A stretch of DNA of 49,556 nucleotides from Bacteroides_E sp964583185 (GTDB lineage Bacteria; Bacteroidota; Bacteroidia; Bacteroidales; Bacteroidaceae): contig CAZOVL010000009.1 in NCBI GenBank assembly GCA_964583185.1, positions 1 through 49,556 of the forward strand, in the 5' to 3' direction. Both the position numbers and the translations under genes were made by a program. A model generated the notes under the pieces. It saw only the letters and a list, made by a program, of their open reading frames with translations. It was not told where the DNA came from and searched no databases. Position 1 is the first letter of the stretch. Every line of letters begins with the position of its first letter. Below, piece by piece: positions 25,229 through 33,986 of the stretch.

Positions 25229-25580
25229 GACTATCAAAAATTGGGCTAGTTCGCTCTTGTTTGTTGCAAATAGAGGATGGTGTAGACATACTATGCTTAG
25301 CGTAGATGTTAATTCTCAGGTTTTGATTCTCTCTCCTCTTTCAGATGAAATAGCGAATACTGAATGGTTACATTCCGGAGTGTTATTAATTACACCCCAA
25401 GAGGATTTTAGTGACACATCAACAGAAAGTAATGTCTCACTGTTTGTAGACAAGGAACTTCAGTTATCCGATGTTTCTGAAACTTATTCATTAAATGTCT
25501 ATTCTGTTTATTTTTGTTCTCCTTTTGATGTTATTCAAAAGCAGCCTGTCTACGAAACTCGGCACAAATTATTGCAGTAG
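25221..25580 (+). CDS. Conserved-looking hypothetical protein, 119 residues
   Basis: A small soluble protein without a signal peptide. Features are SLLFVANRGWCRHTMLSVD near the start, EIANTEWLHSGVLLITPQEDF in the middle and SPFDVIQKQPVYETRHKLLQ at the end. I recall similar short proteins with an E-W-L-x-G-V core and a final P-x-x-x-T-R-H motif next to the lspA/DUF4296 pair in Bacteroides, but I cannot name a function. It begins inside the previous gene (ATGAGTAG overlap), which supports a real start. Its last 50 bp overlap the convergent methyltransferase gene tail to tail. Confidence 0.6.
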   Translation: MSRTIKNWASSLLFVANRGWCRHTMLSVDVNSQVLILSPLSDEIANTEWLHSGVLLITPQEDFSDTSTESNVSLFVDKELQLSDVSETYSLNVYSVYFCSPFDVIQKQPVYETRHKLLQ

Positions 25581-26292
25581 CAATTGCTACATTTAATGAC
25601 TCAGAACCTTTTCTATCCGGTGGAAAATTAGGAATATATAACTTGTTGGTTGTTAATGCTTCAATCTCTTTATTAATTCCATTTCCTTCATTCCCCATAA
25701 CTAATAATCCTTTATTAACTATTTTTTCTTCATAGATGGGGTTACCATCTAAAAAAGAACCATAAATAGGGGTATTGTCTAGCTGTTTAATTAAATCGGT
25801 GAGGTTTGTGTAATGCACACGAACTCTAGCAATAGCTCCCATTGTAGCTTGAACTGTTTTAGGATTATATACATCAGCAGTATTAAGTGAGCAAAATACA
25901 TCCTTAATACCAAACCAATCGGCTAAACGAATTATAGTGCCTAGATTTCCCGGCGATTGAATATCATCCAATGCTAAACATAAAGAGTCTTTAATTACTT
26001 CAGGGTTAAGTGTGTATTGAGGTTGTTTGAAGATAGCTAACACTTGTTGTGGGTTCTGTTGTAAGCTTCCTTTTTTAAGTTCATCTTGAGATACAGCAAC
26101 AATATCTTCAGCAATACTGTCTTTATTTTCCTCTAACCAATCTGGTGTTGCAGCCAAAAAATCACAAGACAATACTTTTAATAGTTCTCCTACAATCTTA
26201 GGGCCTTCAGCTAGAAACAGATTATTTTTATCTCTCTGTTTTTTTTGATTTAATGAGCGAATGAGTTTTAATCTATTTTTGCTTATCTTCAT
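25531..26292 (-). CDS. TrmH/SpoU-family RNA 2'-O-methyltransferase
   Basis: A 253-residue enzyme that uses S-adenosylmethionine to methylate ribose 2'-OH in rRNA or tRNA. The N-terminal substrate-binding part (about 1-95) contains FLAEGPKIVGELL. The catalytic SPOUT knot has motif 1 SPGNLGTIIRLADWFGI (about 134-150), motif 2 LLVMGNEGNGI (about 194-204) and motif 3 IPNFPPDRKGSESLNVAIATAI (about 216-237, with the key Ser-Leu-Asn). The exact RNA target cannot be told from sequence. It is divergent from tamL, an arrangement I recall from other Bacteroidetes. Confidence 0.9.
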   Translation of the reverse strand: MKISKNRLKLIRSLNQKKQRDKNNLFLAEGPKIVGELLKVLSCDFLAATPDWLEENKDSIAEDIVAVSQDELKKGSLQQNPQQVLAIFKQPQYTLNPEVIKDSLCLALDDIQSPGNLGTIIRLADWFGIKDVFCSLNTADVYNPKTVQATMGAIARVRVHYTNLTDLIKQLDNTPIYGSFLDGNPIYEEKIVNKGLLVMGNEGNGINKEIEALTTNKLYIPNFPPDRKGSESLNVAIATAIICAEFRRQAAFE

Positions 26293-26403
26293 TGTTTAAG
26301 ATTTAATATGAATGATATTGGATGATAAAAATACAATATAAATAGAACTTCCTTATCTTTAATGATGTAGAAAAAAATATTTTATCAAACAGAAAATATC
26401 AAC

Positions 26404-26411
26404 TATCTTTG
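26404..26411 (+). promoter_or_regulatory. Promoter -7 box of the TamL-like gene
   Basis: TATCTTTG is an exact TAnnTTTG box 25 bp before the ATG at 26437, implying a short leader of roughly 20 bases. No convincing -33 TTTG is present upstream. Confidence 0.5.
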
Positions 26412-26436
26412 TTTCTATTGACAATTAATTGAAGAG

Positions 26437-28749
26437 ATGAAAAAGGACGTATTTTATTTTATTATCATCTTATCTGTTGTGCTTCTGTTTTCAGGATGCT
26501 CAGCAACTAAATATGTCCCTAAAGACTCTTTTCTGTTGAATGAAGTAAAGATTCATAGTGACAATAAAAAAGTTAAAAGTTCAGAACTCAGACCCTATCT
26601 TAGACAGACACCAAATGCTAAATGGTTCAGTCTTTTCAAAACACCATTATATATTTATAATCTATCGGGTAGAGACTCTACTAAATGGATGAATCGATTT
26701 TTACGTAAAATTGGTGATGAACCCGTAATATATAGTGAGTTGGAAGCAGACAAAACGCAAGAAGAACTTGTAAAAGCTATTCAAAATATGGGTTATATGC
26801 GTGTTTCGGTTTCTAGACAAAAGAAAACTAAACGTAAGCAAGCAACCGTTCACTATTACATAAAAACAGGAAAACCTTATATTATAGAAAGTGTTAAGTA
26901 TGACATTGGTGACAAGCAAATAGCCACTTACTTGGAGAATGATTCTGCTAATGCTTTGTTGTATGAAGGAATGCAATTTGATGTCAATGAATTGAATAAA
27001 GAAAGAGATCGAATTACTCAGCTTTTGCAAAACAGTGGTTATTATAGATTCAATAAAGAGTTTTTAACCTATACAGCTGATACAATTAAAAACACTTTTA
27101 AAGTTGACCTTACTTTGCATTTGCTACCTTACAATGCTTTTGCTCCTGAACGTGATGAAAAACATAGTCAATATTATCTTAATCAGGTAAGCTTTATTAC
27201 CGATTTTGATTTGTTAGAATCTAGTGCAATGGGTAGTGTGGCTTATAACGATTCAATTCATTACAAAGATTGTCCCATCTATTTTAAAGATAAACTCTCA
27301 TTTCGCCCTAGAGTTTTAGTTGAAAATTTAAGGTTAAATGTCGGTACGCTTTATAAAGAGAAAGATGTTCAGGAAACCTACTCTAACTATGCCCGACTGG
27401 CTGCATTGAAGTATACTAATATCCGATTTGTTCCTCTGCAATCAGACAGTACACAATTACAGGGATATGTTTTACTAACTAAAGGGAAAAATCAATCTGT
27501 ATCTTTTGAGTTAGATGGCACAAATACGGCAGGCGACTTAGGAGCTGCAGCTCAAATATCTTATAGTCATAGGAATTTTTTCAGAGGTTCTGAAACCTTC
27601 ACTGCTAAGGTTCGTGGTGCTTATGAAGCAATTACAGGGTTGCAACCGGGATATAGTAATCATAATTACAATGAGTTTGGAGGAGAACTCAACATAAACT
27701 TTCCCCGTTTTTTATTTCCTTTTCTTTCTTCTAACTTTAAACGTAAGATCAATGCAACTACTGAGTTTGGTTTACAATTAAACTATCAAAAACGACCTGA
27801 GTTTTCACGTAATGTTGCATCGGCTTATTGGAGTTACATATGGCAGAAAAAAGAACAGCGAAAATATAACCGTTTCGACTTGTTGGATATCAGTTACCTA
27901 TATATGCCTTGGATATCTGAACGATTCAAAGAAGAACATCTGGATGAAGGAAAGAATTATATTTTAGAATACAACTATAAGAACCGATTAATAGTAAGTT
28001 CCGGCTATAGCTATCAGTACAATAGTGCAGGTAGTTTGTTTTCCACCCCTGCAACTCGTAGTAGTTCATACTCTATTCGTGCCAGTGTAGAATCTGCTGG
28101 AAATTTGCTTTACGGTATTTCTAATATGATAAATCAGAAGAGAAACGGTGACAATGAGTATGAGATATTGGGAATTCCTTATGCACAATACATAAAAGGA
28201 GACTTCGATTTTTCTCAGACTATTGTTCTCGATGAGCGTAATACCATTGCATATCATGTGGGATTAGGGGTCGCTGTTCCTTATGGTAACGCTAAAGTCA
28301 TTCCTTTTGAGAAAAGATATTTTGCAGGTGGAGCAAATAGTGTTAGAGGATGGTCTGTTCGTGAGTTAGGTCCGGGATCATTTGCTGGAGATGGTAATTT
28401 CTTAAATCAATCGGGTGATATTAAACTGAATGCCAGTATAGAGTTTAGATCTAGACTTTTCTGGAAATTTCAAGGAGCACTATTTGTAGATGCCGGAAAT
28501 ATTTGGACTTTAAGAGACTATGAACCACAACCAGGTGGTAAATTTGAGTTTAATAAATTCTATAAAGAGATTGCTGTGGCTTATGGTTTGGGCTTACGTC
28601 TAGATCTTTCCTTTTTTGTTTTGCGATTTGATGGAGGAATGAAGGCCATTAATCCTAAATATAATAGTGGTAAAGAGAGATATCCAATTATCCGTCCTAA
28701 ATTTAGTCGAGATTTTGCCTTCCATTTTGCTGTAGGTTACCCATTCTAA
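26437..28749 (+). CDS. tamL: BamA/TamA-family outer-membrane lipoprotein (TamL type)
   Basis: A 770-residue protein with lipobox Cys21 (LFSGC). After it, CSATKYVPKDSFLLNEVKI leads into POTRA-like repeats (about 35-260). An Omp85 beta-barrel (about 350-770) includes the family motifs RYFAGGANSVRGWSVRELGPG (about 627-647), LNASIEFRSRLFWKFQGALFVDAGNIW and a final aromatic residue (FHFAVGYPF). The lipidated TamA-like protein TamL of Flavobacterium has this layout, and Bacteroidetes commonly encode it beside a TrmH-type gene. It probably works in outer-membrane protein or lipid assembly with a TamB partner not in this window. Confidence 0.85.
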   Translation: MKKDVFYFIIILSVVLLFSGCSATKYVPKDSFLLNEVKIHSDNKKVKSSELRPYLRQTPNAKWFSLFKTPLYIYNLSGRDSTKWMNRFLRKIGDEPVIYSELEADKTQEELVKAIQNMGYMRVSVSRQKKTKRKQATVHYYIKTGKPYIIESVKYDIGDKQIATYLENDSANALLYEGMQFDVNELNKERDRITQLLQNSGYYRFNKEFLTYTADTIKNTFKVDLTLHLLPYNAFAPERDEKHSQYYLNQVSFITDFDLLESSAMGSVAYNDSIHYKDCPIYFKDKLSFRPRVLVENLRLNVGTLYKEKDVQETYSNYARLAALKYTNIRFVPLQSDSTQLQGYVLLTKGKNQSVSFELDGTNTAGDLGAAAQISYSHRNFFRGSETFTAKVRGAYEAITGLQPGYSNHNYNEFGGELNINFPRFLFPFLSSNFKRKINATTEFGLQLNYQKRPEFSRNVASAYWSYIWQKKEQRKYNRFDLLDISYLYMPWISERFKEEHLDEGKNYILEYNYKNRLIVSSGYSYQYNSAGSLFSTPATRSSSYSIRASVESAGNLLYGISNMINQKRNGDNEYEILGIPYAQYIKGDFDFSQTIVLDERNTIAYHVGLGVAVPYGNAKVIPFEKRYFAGGANSVRGWSVRELGPGSFAGDGNFLNQSGDIKLNASIEFRSRLFWKFQGALFVDAGNIWTLRDYEPQPGGKFEFNKFYKEIAVAYGLGLRLDLSFFVLRFDGGMKAINPKYNSGKERYPIIRPKFSRDFAFHFAVGYPF

Positions 28750-28830
28750 TTGCTTGTATTTCACTATATTGAGAAGATATTTAAAATCTAGTCCATAACA
28801 CACATTAGAATAACAAACTAAATTCTTATT

Positions 28831-29400
28831 ATGGGAGTATTATTTCAAGTTTCGGCAGAGGAAATGGTAGAACTAAGGAATAGAATCTTCACAGAGAGAG
28901 GTGTACCCAATTTACTCTTAAATGGTTATGAAAAAGCTCCCTTTAGTTCTTCATGGAATGGGAAAGAGGATTTTGGTGGCTATAATTATGAGTTTTGTAG
29001 ACTTCGTGAAGGTTATTTGGAATTTCTTCATATTTATATAACCAAAGGAGATTCTTGGATTGAAATGCAGTTAAATGTATTTGAGATACACCCTCCAATA
29101 ACTTTTATGGAAGAACTCCAAGAGATAAGTCACATAAAATATATTCTTCCACCTGCAGTTCGCACCAGTATGCGCCTGAGGTTTGATGATTACATTTGGA
29201 TTCCAATAATTACTCCATTCTGTTTTAGAAAGCATAAAATAGGACGATTTTTTACTCGATGGGGATTAAACAGAGAAGTCAAGAAGTTGGAGCATTTGAT
29301 AGCGAAGGATATGGCTCATATTAATTCCTTTGTTAGTAGATGGCATGAGTTGCATATACCTTATAGAATGGATAGAGAGGGAAATATAATTGAGAAATGA
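28831..29400 (+). CDS. Hypothetical cytoplasmic protein, 189 residues
   Basis: No signal peptide and no domain that I recognise. The sequence is rich in aromatic residues: FGGYNYEFCRLREGYLEFLHIYI, FHPPITF-like IHPPITFMEEL, and a C-terminal WGLNREVKKLEHLIAKDMAHINSFVSRWHELHIPY. Two hydrophobic stretches (about 104-110 and 125-133) are too short for membrane helices. The gene stands alone between tamL and a bidirectional terminator. The long open frame and ordinary codon use support a real gene; the function is unknown. Confidence 0.6.
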   Translation: MGVLFQVSAEEMVELRNRIFTERGVPNLLLNGYEKAPFSSSWNGKEDFGGYNYEFCRLREGYLEFLHIYITKGDSWIEMQLNVFEIHPPITFMEELQEISHIKYILPPAVRTSMRLRFDDYIWIPIITPFCFRKHKIGRFFTRWGLNREVKKLEHLIAKDMAHINSFVSRWHELHIPYRMDREGNIIEK

Positions 29401-29564
29401 AATTAAATGTTATTTCTTTTCCGTTTTTATTCTTTATTTTCTTGTTAAAATAAGTTGAGCATTAGAACATAGGAGTTAGTTCTGGGAGCAATTTTTTAGT
29501 CTTGTTTTAGGTAATCTTACCTCTTTTCTATGAGTAATAGCATTTAATGATATTTTTTTGTACA

Positions 29565-29605
29565 AAAAAAGGAGGGTTGAATATCACATTCAACCCTCCT
29601 TTTTT
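29565..29605. terminator. Bidirectional terminator
   Basis: Perfect 18-bp arms (AAAAAAGGAGGGTTGAAT at 29565-29582, complement at 29588-29605) with a 5-nt loop. The A run on one side and T run on the other serve both strands: the hypothetical gene ending at 29400 and the convergent DUF3332 gene ending at 29638. Confidence 0.93.
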
Positions 29606-29637
29606 ATTTCTTCAGTAAGATAAAGTTTAGTTTCAGC

Positions 29638-30174
29638 TTAGAAAGCTAAAGCTAATTCTTCTTCTACTAATTTTAGTCCTTGATTATCCAAGTTGATTGT
29701 TTTTGTTTCCCCATTTGGCAAAAATAAATCAGCTGTATTGTTATCGTTAATACGAAGAAGGTCAGAAGACTCTCCATTAACTTCTACAGTCCAAATGTTT
29801 GTTTCACTGTTGTGTGATAAGTGAGTAACACCATCTTCGCCTTCTTTAGTAATGTTATAACCATTTTCTAAAGTTTCAACTAAGTAGTTTCCATTTTCAC
29901 CTTTCACTTTTTTAACTGTGCCTACATCAGCCATTGGGTTTGATCCTGACCAGAACTCAATTGAGTTAATAACCAATACATCTGTAAGATAGCATATTGG
30001 ATATACAGGTACAATATTAAATGCTAGGAAAACCAATTCATTTACAAATTTATTTCCTACTTCTTTATTCCAAGATAATAAACGGTTGTGTAGTCCAAAA
30101 GAACCAATGCAAGAACTAAATAATAAAGTACTACCTAGAATGATTGCAGCAACGCTAAATTTTCCTTTTTTCAT
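29638..30174 (-). CDS. DUF3332-family lipoprotein
   Basis: A 178-residue lipoprotein (Cys22 in LFSSC). The conserved front part, SFGLHNRLLSWNKEVGNKFVNELVFLAF, followed by VPVYPICYLTDVLVINSIEFWSGSNP, is characteristic of DUF3332. The rest (about 90-178) is a small beta-rich domain with NGYNITKEGEDGVTHL and ETKTINLDNQGL. Function is unknown; proteins of this family are small envelope lipoproteins. A hydrophobic stretch at about 48-75 may sit in the membrane. It is a single-gene unit with its own -7 box and terminator. Confidence 0.85.
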   Translation of the reverse strand: MKKGKFSVAAIILGSTLLFSSCIGSFGLHNRLLSWNKEVGNKFVNELVFLAFNIVPVYPICYLTDVLVINSIEFWSGSNPMADVGTVKKVKGENGNYLVETLENGYNITKEGEDGVTHLSHNSETNIWTVEVNGESSDLLRINDNNTADLFLPNGETKTINLDNQGLKLVEEELALAF

Positions 30175-30219
30175 AATAATATAAAATTTTTCATTATTAA
30201 TTAATAAAAATCCTAACTA

Positions 30220-30227
30220 CAAATATA
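30220..30227 (-). promoter_or_regulatory. Promoter -7 box of the DUF3332 gene
   Basis: Read on the minus strand this is TATATTTG, an exact TAnnTTTG box 45 bp before the ATG (30174). No -33 TTTG is visible at the expected spacing. Confidence 0.5.
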
Positions 30228-30327
30228 GAGTTTATCTCTATTTAACCATAATAAAATACTGAAAATAAAAACTATTTGTCGATTTAATGGAAAGAATAGA
30301 TTGGTTTCACTGTAAAGAATCCCTCTC

Positions 30328-30361
30328 TTTGGTCGCTTTTTTAATATTTTCCTTATTTTTG
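30328..30361 (+). promoter_or_regulatory. Full Bacteroides-type promoter of the DUF2461 gene, directly abutting the start codon
   Basis: TTTG at 30328-30331 and TATTTTTG at 30354-30361 are exact -33 and -7 boxes with a 22-bp spacer. The ATG is at 30367, only 5 bases after the -7 box, so transcription should begin at or very near the start codon and the mRNA may be leaderless. Confidence 0.6.
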
Positions 30362-30366
30362 TATCT

Positions 30367-31053
30367 ATGAATAAAAAAGAGAATGTGAGTACGATTCTAG
30401 AGTTTCTGAAGAATCTGGCAAACAATAATAATAAAGAATGGTTTGAAGTTAACAAACCTCTATATTTAGAGGCGAAAGAGAATTTTGAGAATTTAATATC
30501 CTCAATTTTATTGCGTATATCTGCTTTTGACTCTTCTGTTCTATCCATCACACCTAAACAATGTACCTATCGCATCCATCGAGATTTACGTTTCACTTCC
30601 GATAAAACTCCTTATAAAACTCATTTTGGAGGCTACATAAACCCTTATGGCAAGAAAGCACCACAGAGTGGGTATTACATTCATCTAGAGCCGGGAAACT
30701 GTTTGCTTGGTGCCGGAAGCTTATGGATACCAAACAATATATTGCAGAAGATCAGGGAAAACATACTGTTTGAAATTGATGAATATATAGGAATTATAGA
30801 AGACCCTGAGTTTAAACACTATTTTACTCAAGTGGGTTTTCAGCACTTAAAATCTGCTCCTCGTGGATTTTCTAAAGATAATCCTTATATTGACTACATT
30901 CTTCTTAAAGATTTCTTGATTGAATATAAGGTTCCGGATGAGTTTTTTATGCAAAGTAATACATTAGAAGAAATAGAGAAAGTATTTATGCAAGCTAAAC
31001 GATTATCTGATTTTGTAAATTATACAATTGATGAATTTCAAGATAGTATCTAA
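30367..31053 (+). CDS. DUF2461 (TIGR02453) family protein
   Basis: A 228-residue cytoplasmic protein. Family features run from ILEFLKNLANNNNKEWFEVNKPLY at the N-terminus through IHRDLRFTSDKTPYKTHFGGYI (about 67-88), GYYIHLEPGNCLLGAGSLWIP (about 100-120) and PRGFSKDNPYIDYILLKDF (about 164-182). The biochemical role of the family is not established. The start at 30367 is firm, since the conserved region begins a few residues later and no other nearby ATG exists. The promoter boxes lie immediately in front of it. Confidence 0.88.
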   Translation: MNKKENVSTILEFLKNLANNNNKEWFEVNKPLYLEAKENFENLISSILLRISAFDSSVLSITPKQCTYRIHRDLRFTSDKTPYKTHFGGYINPYGKKAPQSGYYIHLEPGNCLLGAGSLWIPNNILQKIRENILFEIDEYIGIIEDPEFKHYFTQVGFQHLKSAPRGFSKDNPYIDYILLKDFLIEYKVPDEFFMQSNTLEEIEKVFMQAKRLSDFVNYTIDEFQDSI

Positions 31054-31156
31054 AGATTATATTGTATCTTGTAAAAGTAAATCTTAATTTTGAGTACTGA
31101 CTATTTTCTTAAAGAATAGCAAATAAAATTTTAATTTCATATATAGAACTGCATCT

Positions 31157-33178
31157 ATGAAAAAAGAACTAAAGTTAATAAAAAATGATTCTTGGCTAGA
31201 GCCTTTTGAAGAAGCCATAGTAGGACGTTATGAAGCTGTGAAACAAAAAGAATCAGAACTAACCCAAGATGGAAAGGTTTCCCTTTCTGATTTTGCAACA
31301 GGTTATTTATATTTTGGACTTCATAAAACATCTAAAGGATGGACGTTTAGAGAATGGGCACCTAATGCAACAGAAATACATTTAATAGGTGAGTTTACAA
31401 ACTGGGAAAAGTCAGATCACTTTAAGTTGAGCAAACTCAATAATGGCATATGGGAAATTAACTTAAAGTCGGACGAATTAAAACACGGTGATTTATATAA
31501 ATTAATAGTTACTTGGGAAGGTGGAGAAGGAGAGCGCATTCCTGCTTGGGCTACTCGTGTGGTTCAAGATGAAAATACACATATTTTTAATGCACAGGTG
31601 TGGAATCCAACGGGTTCTGAAAAATATAAAATAAAGAATACAAACTTTAAGTTTGATGATGAGAATCCTTTGTTGATTTATGAATGTCATATTGGTATGG
31701 CCCAACAAGAGGAAAAAGTGGGTACTTTTAATGAGTTTAGATTAAAAACTTTACCGAGAATTGCTAAAGCAGGATACAATTGTATTCAGATTATGGCTAT
31801 TCAAGAACATCCTTATTATGGTAGTTTTGGATATCACGTTTCTAGCTTTTTTGCTGTTTCTTCCCGCTTTGGAACACCCGATGAGCTTAAACAGTTGATT
31901 GATGCAGCTCACGATTTAGGAATTGCTGTAATAATGGATATTGTCCACTCTCACGCTGTAAAAAATGAAGTGGAAGGATTGGGTAATTTTGCGGGTGACC
32001 CTTATCAATATTTTTATACAGGTGAACGTAGAGTGCATCCGGCATGGGATTCTCTATGCTTTGATTATGGTAAAAATGAAGTGATTCACTTTTTACTATC
32101 CAATTGTAAATTCTGGTTAGAAGAGTATAAGTTTGACGGATATCGCTTTGATGGTGTAACCTCTATGCTTTATTACAGTCATGGTTTAGGTGAAGCATTT
32201 ACTTCATATTCCGATTACTATAATGGTCATCAAGATGATAATGCGATTATTTATTTGACATTGGCTAATAAATTAATACACGAAACTAAGCCGGAATCCA
32301 TAACCATTGCTGAAGAAGTATCGGGTATGCCTGGATTAGCTCTTCCCTTTGAAGATGGAGGATATAGTTTTGATTATAGATTAGCAATGAATATACCCGA
32401 TTATTGGATTAAGCTTTTAAAAGAAAAAATTGATGAAGATTGGAAGCCATCTAGTATGTTTTGGGAAGTTACTAATCGGAGGACAGATGAAAAAACCATA
32501 TCGTACACAGAAAGTCATGATCAGGCATTAGTTGGTGATAAAACAATTATTTTCTGGCTTATTGATGCGGATATGTATTGGCATATGCAAAAAGGAGATG
32601 AAACTTATGTTGTAAATAGAGGTCTGGCGTTACATAAAATGATTCGCTTGTTAACTGCAACTACCATTAATGGAGGTTATTTAAACTTTATGGGAAATGA
32701 GTTTGGTCATCCTGAATGGATTGATTTCCCTAGAGAGGGTAATCGTTGGTCGTATAAATATGCTCGTAGACAATGGGATTTACTGGATAATCAAAATCTA
32801 ACTTATCATTATTTAGGTGATTTTGACAGATCAATGCTTTCACTGATAAAAGACAAAGATGAGTTCCAACAAATTCCTGTTGAGGAAATATGGCACGATG
32901 ATGGCGACCAAGTTTTAGCCTACAAAAGAGATGATTTAGTCTTTGTATTTAACTTTAGTCCAACTCAGTCGTTTACAGATTATGGCTTTTTAGTAGCTCC
33001 GGGCAGTTATCAGGTTATACTTAATACAGATAATACATCTTTTGGTGGAAATGGGTTTGTTGATGAAAATATTAATCACTTAACTGTTAATGATCCACTT
33101 TATGAAGGGGAGAAAAAGGAATGGTTGAAGTTATATATTCCAGCAAGATCAGCTCAAGTATTAAAGAAAATAGATTAA
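31157..33178 (+). CDS. glgB: 1,4-alpha-glucan branching enzyme (GH13, eukaryote-like)
   Basis: A 673-residue enzyme that makes alpha-1,6 branches in glycogen. An N-terminal CBM48-type domain (about 50-145, WTFREWAPNATEIHLIGEFTNW) precedes the GH13 barrel (about 170-560). Catalytic motifs are DIVHSH (about 261-266), YRFDGVTSM with nucleophile Asp332, IAEEVSGMPG with acid Glu386, and YTESHDQA with Asp455. The C-terminal all-beta domain ends near 670. The sequence resembles the eukaryotic-type branching enzyme subfamily (GH13_8) more than E. coli GlgB, as is common in Bacteroidetes. It is a single gene followed by two hairpins. Confidence 0.93.
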   Translation: MKKELKLIKNDSWLEPFEEAIVGRYEAVKQKESELTQDGKVSLSDFATGYLYFGLHKTSKGWTFREWAPNATEIHLIGEFTNWEKSDHFKLSKLNNGIWEINLKSDELKHGDLYKLIVTWEGGEGERIPAWATRVVQDENTHIFNAQVWNPTGSEKYKIKNTNFKFDDENPLLIYECHIGMAQQEEKVGTFNEFRLKTLPRIAKAGYNCIQIMAIQEHPYYGSFGYHVSSFFAVSSRFGTPDELKQLIDAAHDLGIAVIMDIVHSHAVKNEVEGLGNFAGDPYQYFYTGERRVHPAWDSLCFDYGKNEVIHFLLSNCKFWLEEYKFDGYRFDGVTSMLYYSHGLGEAFTSYSDYYNGHQDDNAIIYLTLANKLIHETKPESITIAEEVSGMPGLALPFEDGGYSFDYRLAMNIPDYWIKLLKEKIDEDWKPSSMFWEVTNRRTDEKTISYTESHDQALVGDKTIIFWLIDADMYWHMQKGDETYVVNRGLALHKMIRLLTATTINGGYLNFMGNEFGHPEWIDFPREGNRWSYKYARRQWDLLDNQNLTYHYLGDFDRSMLSLIKDKDEFQQIPVEEIWHDDGDQVLAYKRDDLVFVFNFSPTQSFTDYGFLVAPGSYQVILNTDNTSFGGNGFVDENINHLTVNDPLYEGEKKEWLKLYIPARSAQVLKKID

Positions 33179-33190
33179 CCATAATGAAAT

Positions 33191-33263
33191 AAAAGCGTAA
33201 GTATTCGCTTTTCATCTTAAAATCAGCCCAAAGAGAAGTTTACTTTTTGGGCTGATTTTTTTA
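33191..33263 (+). terminator. Double-hairpin terminator after glgB
   Basis: The first hairpin is AAAAGCG (33191-33197) with CGCTTTT (33206-33212). The second has perfect 14-bp arms (AAAATCAGCCCAAA at 33219-33232 and its complement at 33246-33259) and ends in a T run. It begins 12 bp after the glgB stop. Confidence 0.9.
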
Positions 33264-33692
33264 TGTACACTTGTTACTATTCTAAAAACCCCCTCTCTTA
33301 TTTCTCGAGGTAATGTTTCAAGGATATTTTTCAAAATAGAGAAAGTCAGTATCAATTTTAGTTCATTCTATATAGCTAGAGTAAAATACATTGATGAAAT
33401 GTAATCAAGTGAAATGCTTTGTGAAAAGATTAAATATGATGTGAGAATGTATGAGTTTTTATGTCTATTAATTACATATCATTCCTTATTGTTTAACTTT
33501 AATCGTTAAAGGGGGTTATAGGATAATTTATATCCTACTTGATTATTCAACCTCTTTAATTGAAGGTGAATTACTTTTACAAAATTATGCAATGAGAGTT
33601 CAACAAATAACAGAACAATTACATTTTATAATCAGTCCACTTTTTGAGTTTTTACGGGTTTATAGACTGATGTTTTATCTTGAAATATATTG

Positions 33693-33770
33693 GGTCTTAG
33701 ACCCAAAGCCCCTCGGTCTAGGACTGAACACCCTTCGGTCTAGGACCGAGGAGCCTTAAGTCCTAGACCG
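33693..33770. repeat. Tandem array B of the 22-bp palindromic repeat (4 units)
   Basis: The 11-bp cores start at 33693, 33715, 33737 and 33759, again exactly 22 bp apart: GGTCTTAGACC, GGTCTAGGACT, GGTCTAGGACC and AGTCCTAGACC. The middle unit plus spacer reads GGTCTAGGACTGAACACCCT. As in array A, one unit is in inverted form, but here it is the fourth. Array B lies between the glgB terminators and the outer-membrane protein gene at 33987. Confidence 0.8.
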
Positions 33771-33986
33771 ACAAAAAACAACTTACAAGGCTTGTAGGCT
33801 AGGTGTGAAAACTACTTTTTTTCTATCGTTATTTTGAGGGAAAAAGGAATGTTTAGATAGCTTAAAAAACCAAATTTAATCGAATTATTTCCTACATAAT
33901 CCTAATTATAAGGTAAAGTTTAGAGAAAATTTATGACTTTTACTAAAAAATTACTATCTAGTTATATATAGATTAAAGCAACGAAA

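Larger units (their letters stand above)
33179..33986. other. 808-bp intergenic region after glgB
   Basis: There is no gene. It holds two tandem hairpins after glgB (33191-33259), a nested hairpin region at 33492-33557 (TAGGATA pairs with TATCCTA at 33519-33537, inside weaker outer arms), and the palindrome array B (33693-33770). The remainder is AT-rich without a recognisable signal. Confidence 0.65.

Noticed and set aside
30213..30551. Minus-strand 112-residue frame
   Set aside because: It lies largely antisense to the well-supported DUF2461 gene and its promoter and has no recognisable content.
33260..33690. Hidden small RNA or tRNA gene in the intergenic region
   Set aside because: No cloverleaf, conserved RNA motif or promoter-terminator pair could be found; only AT-rich hairpins are seen.
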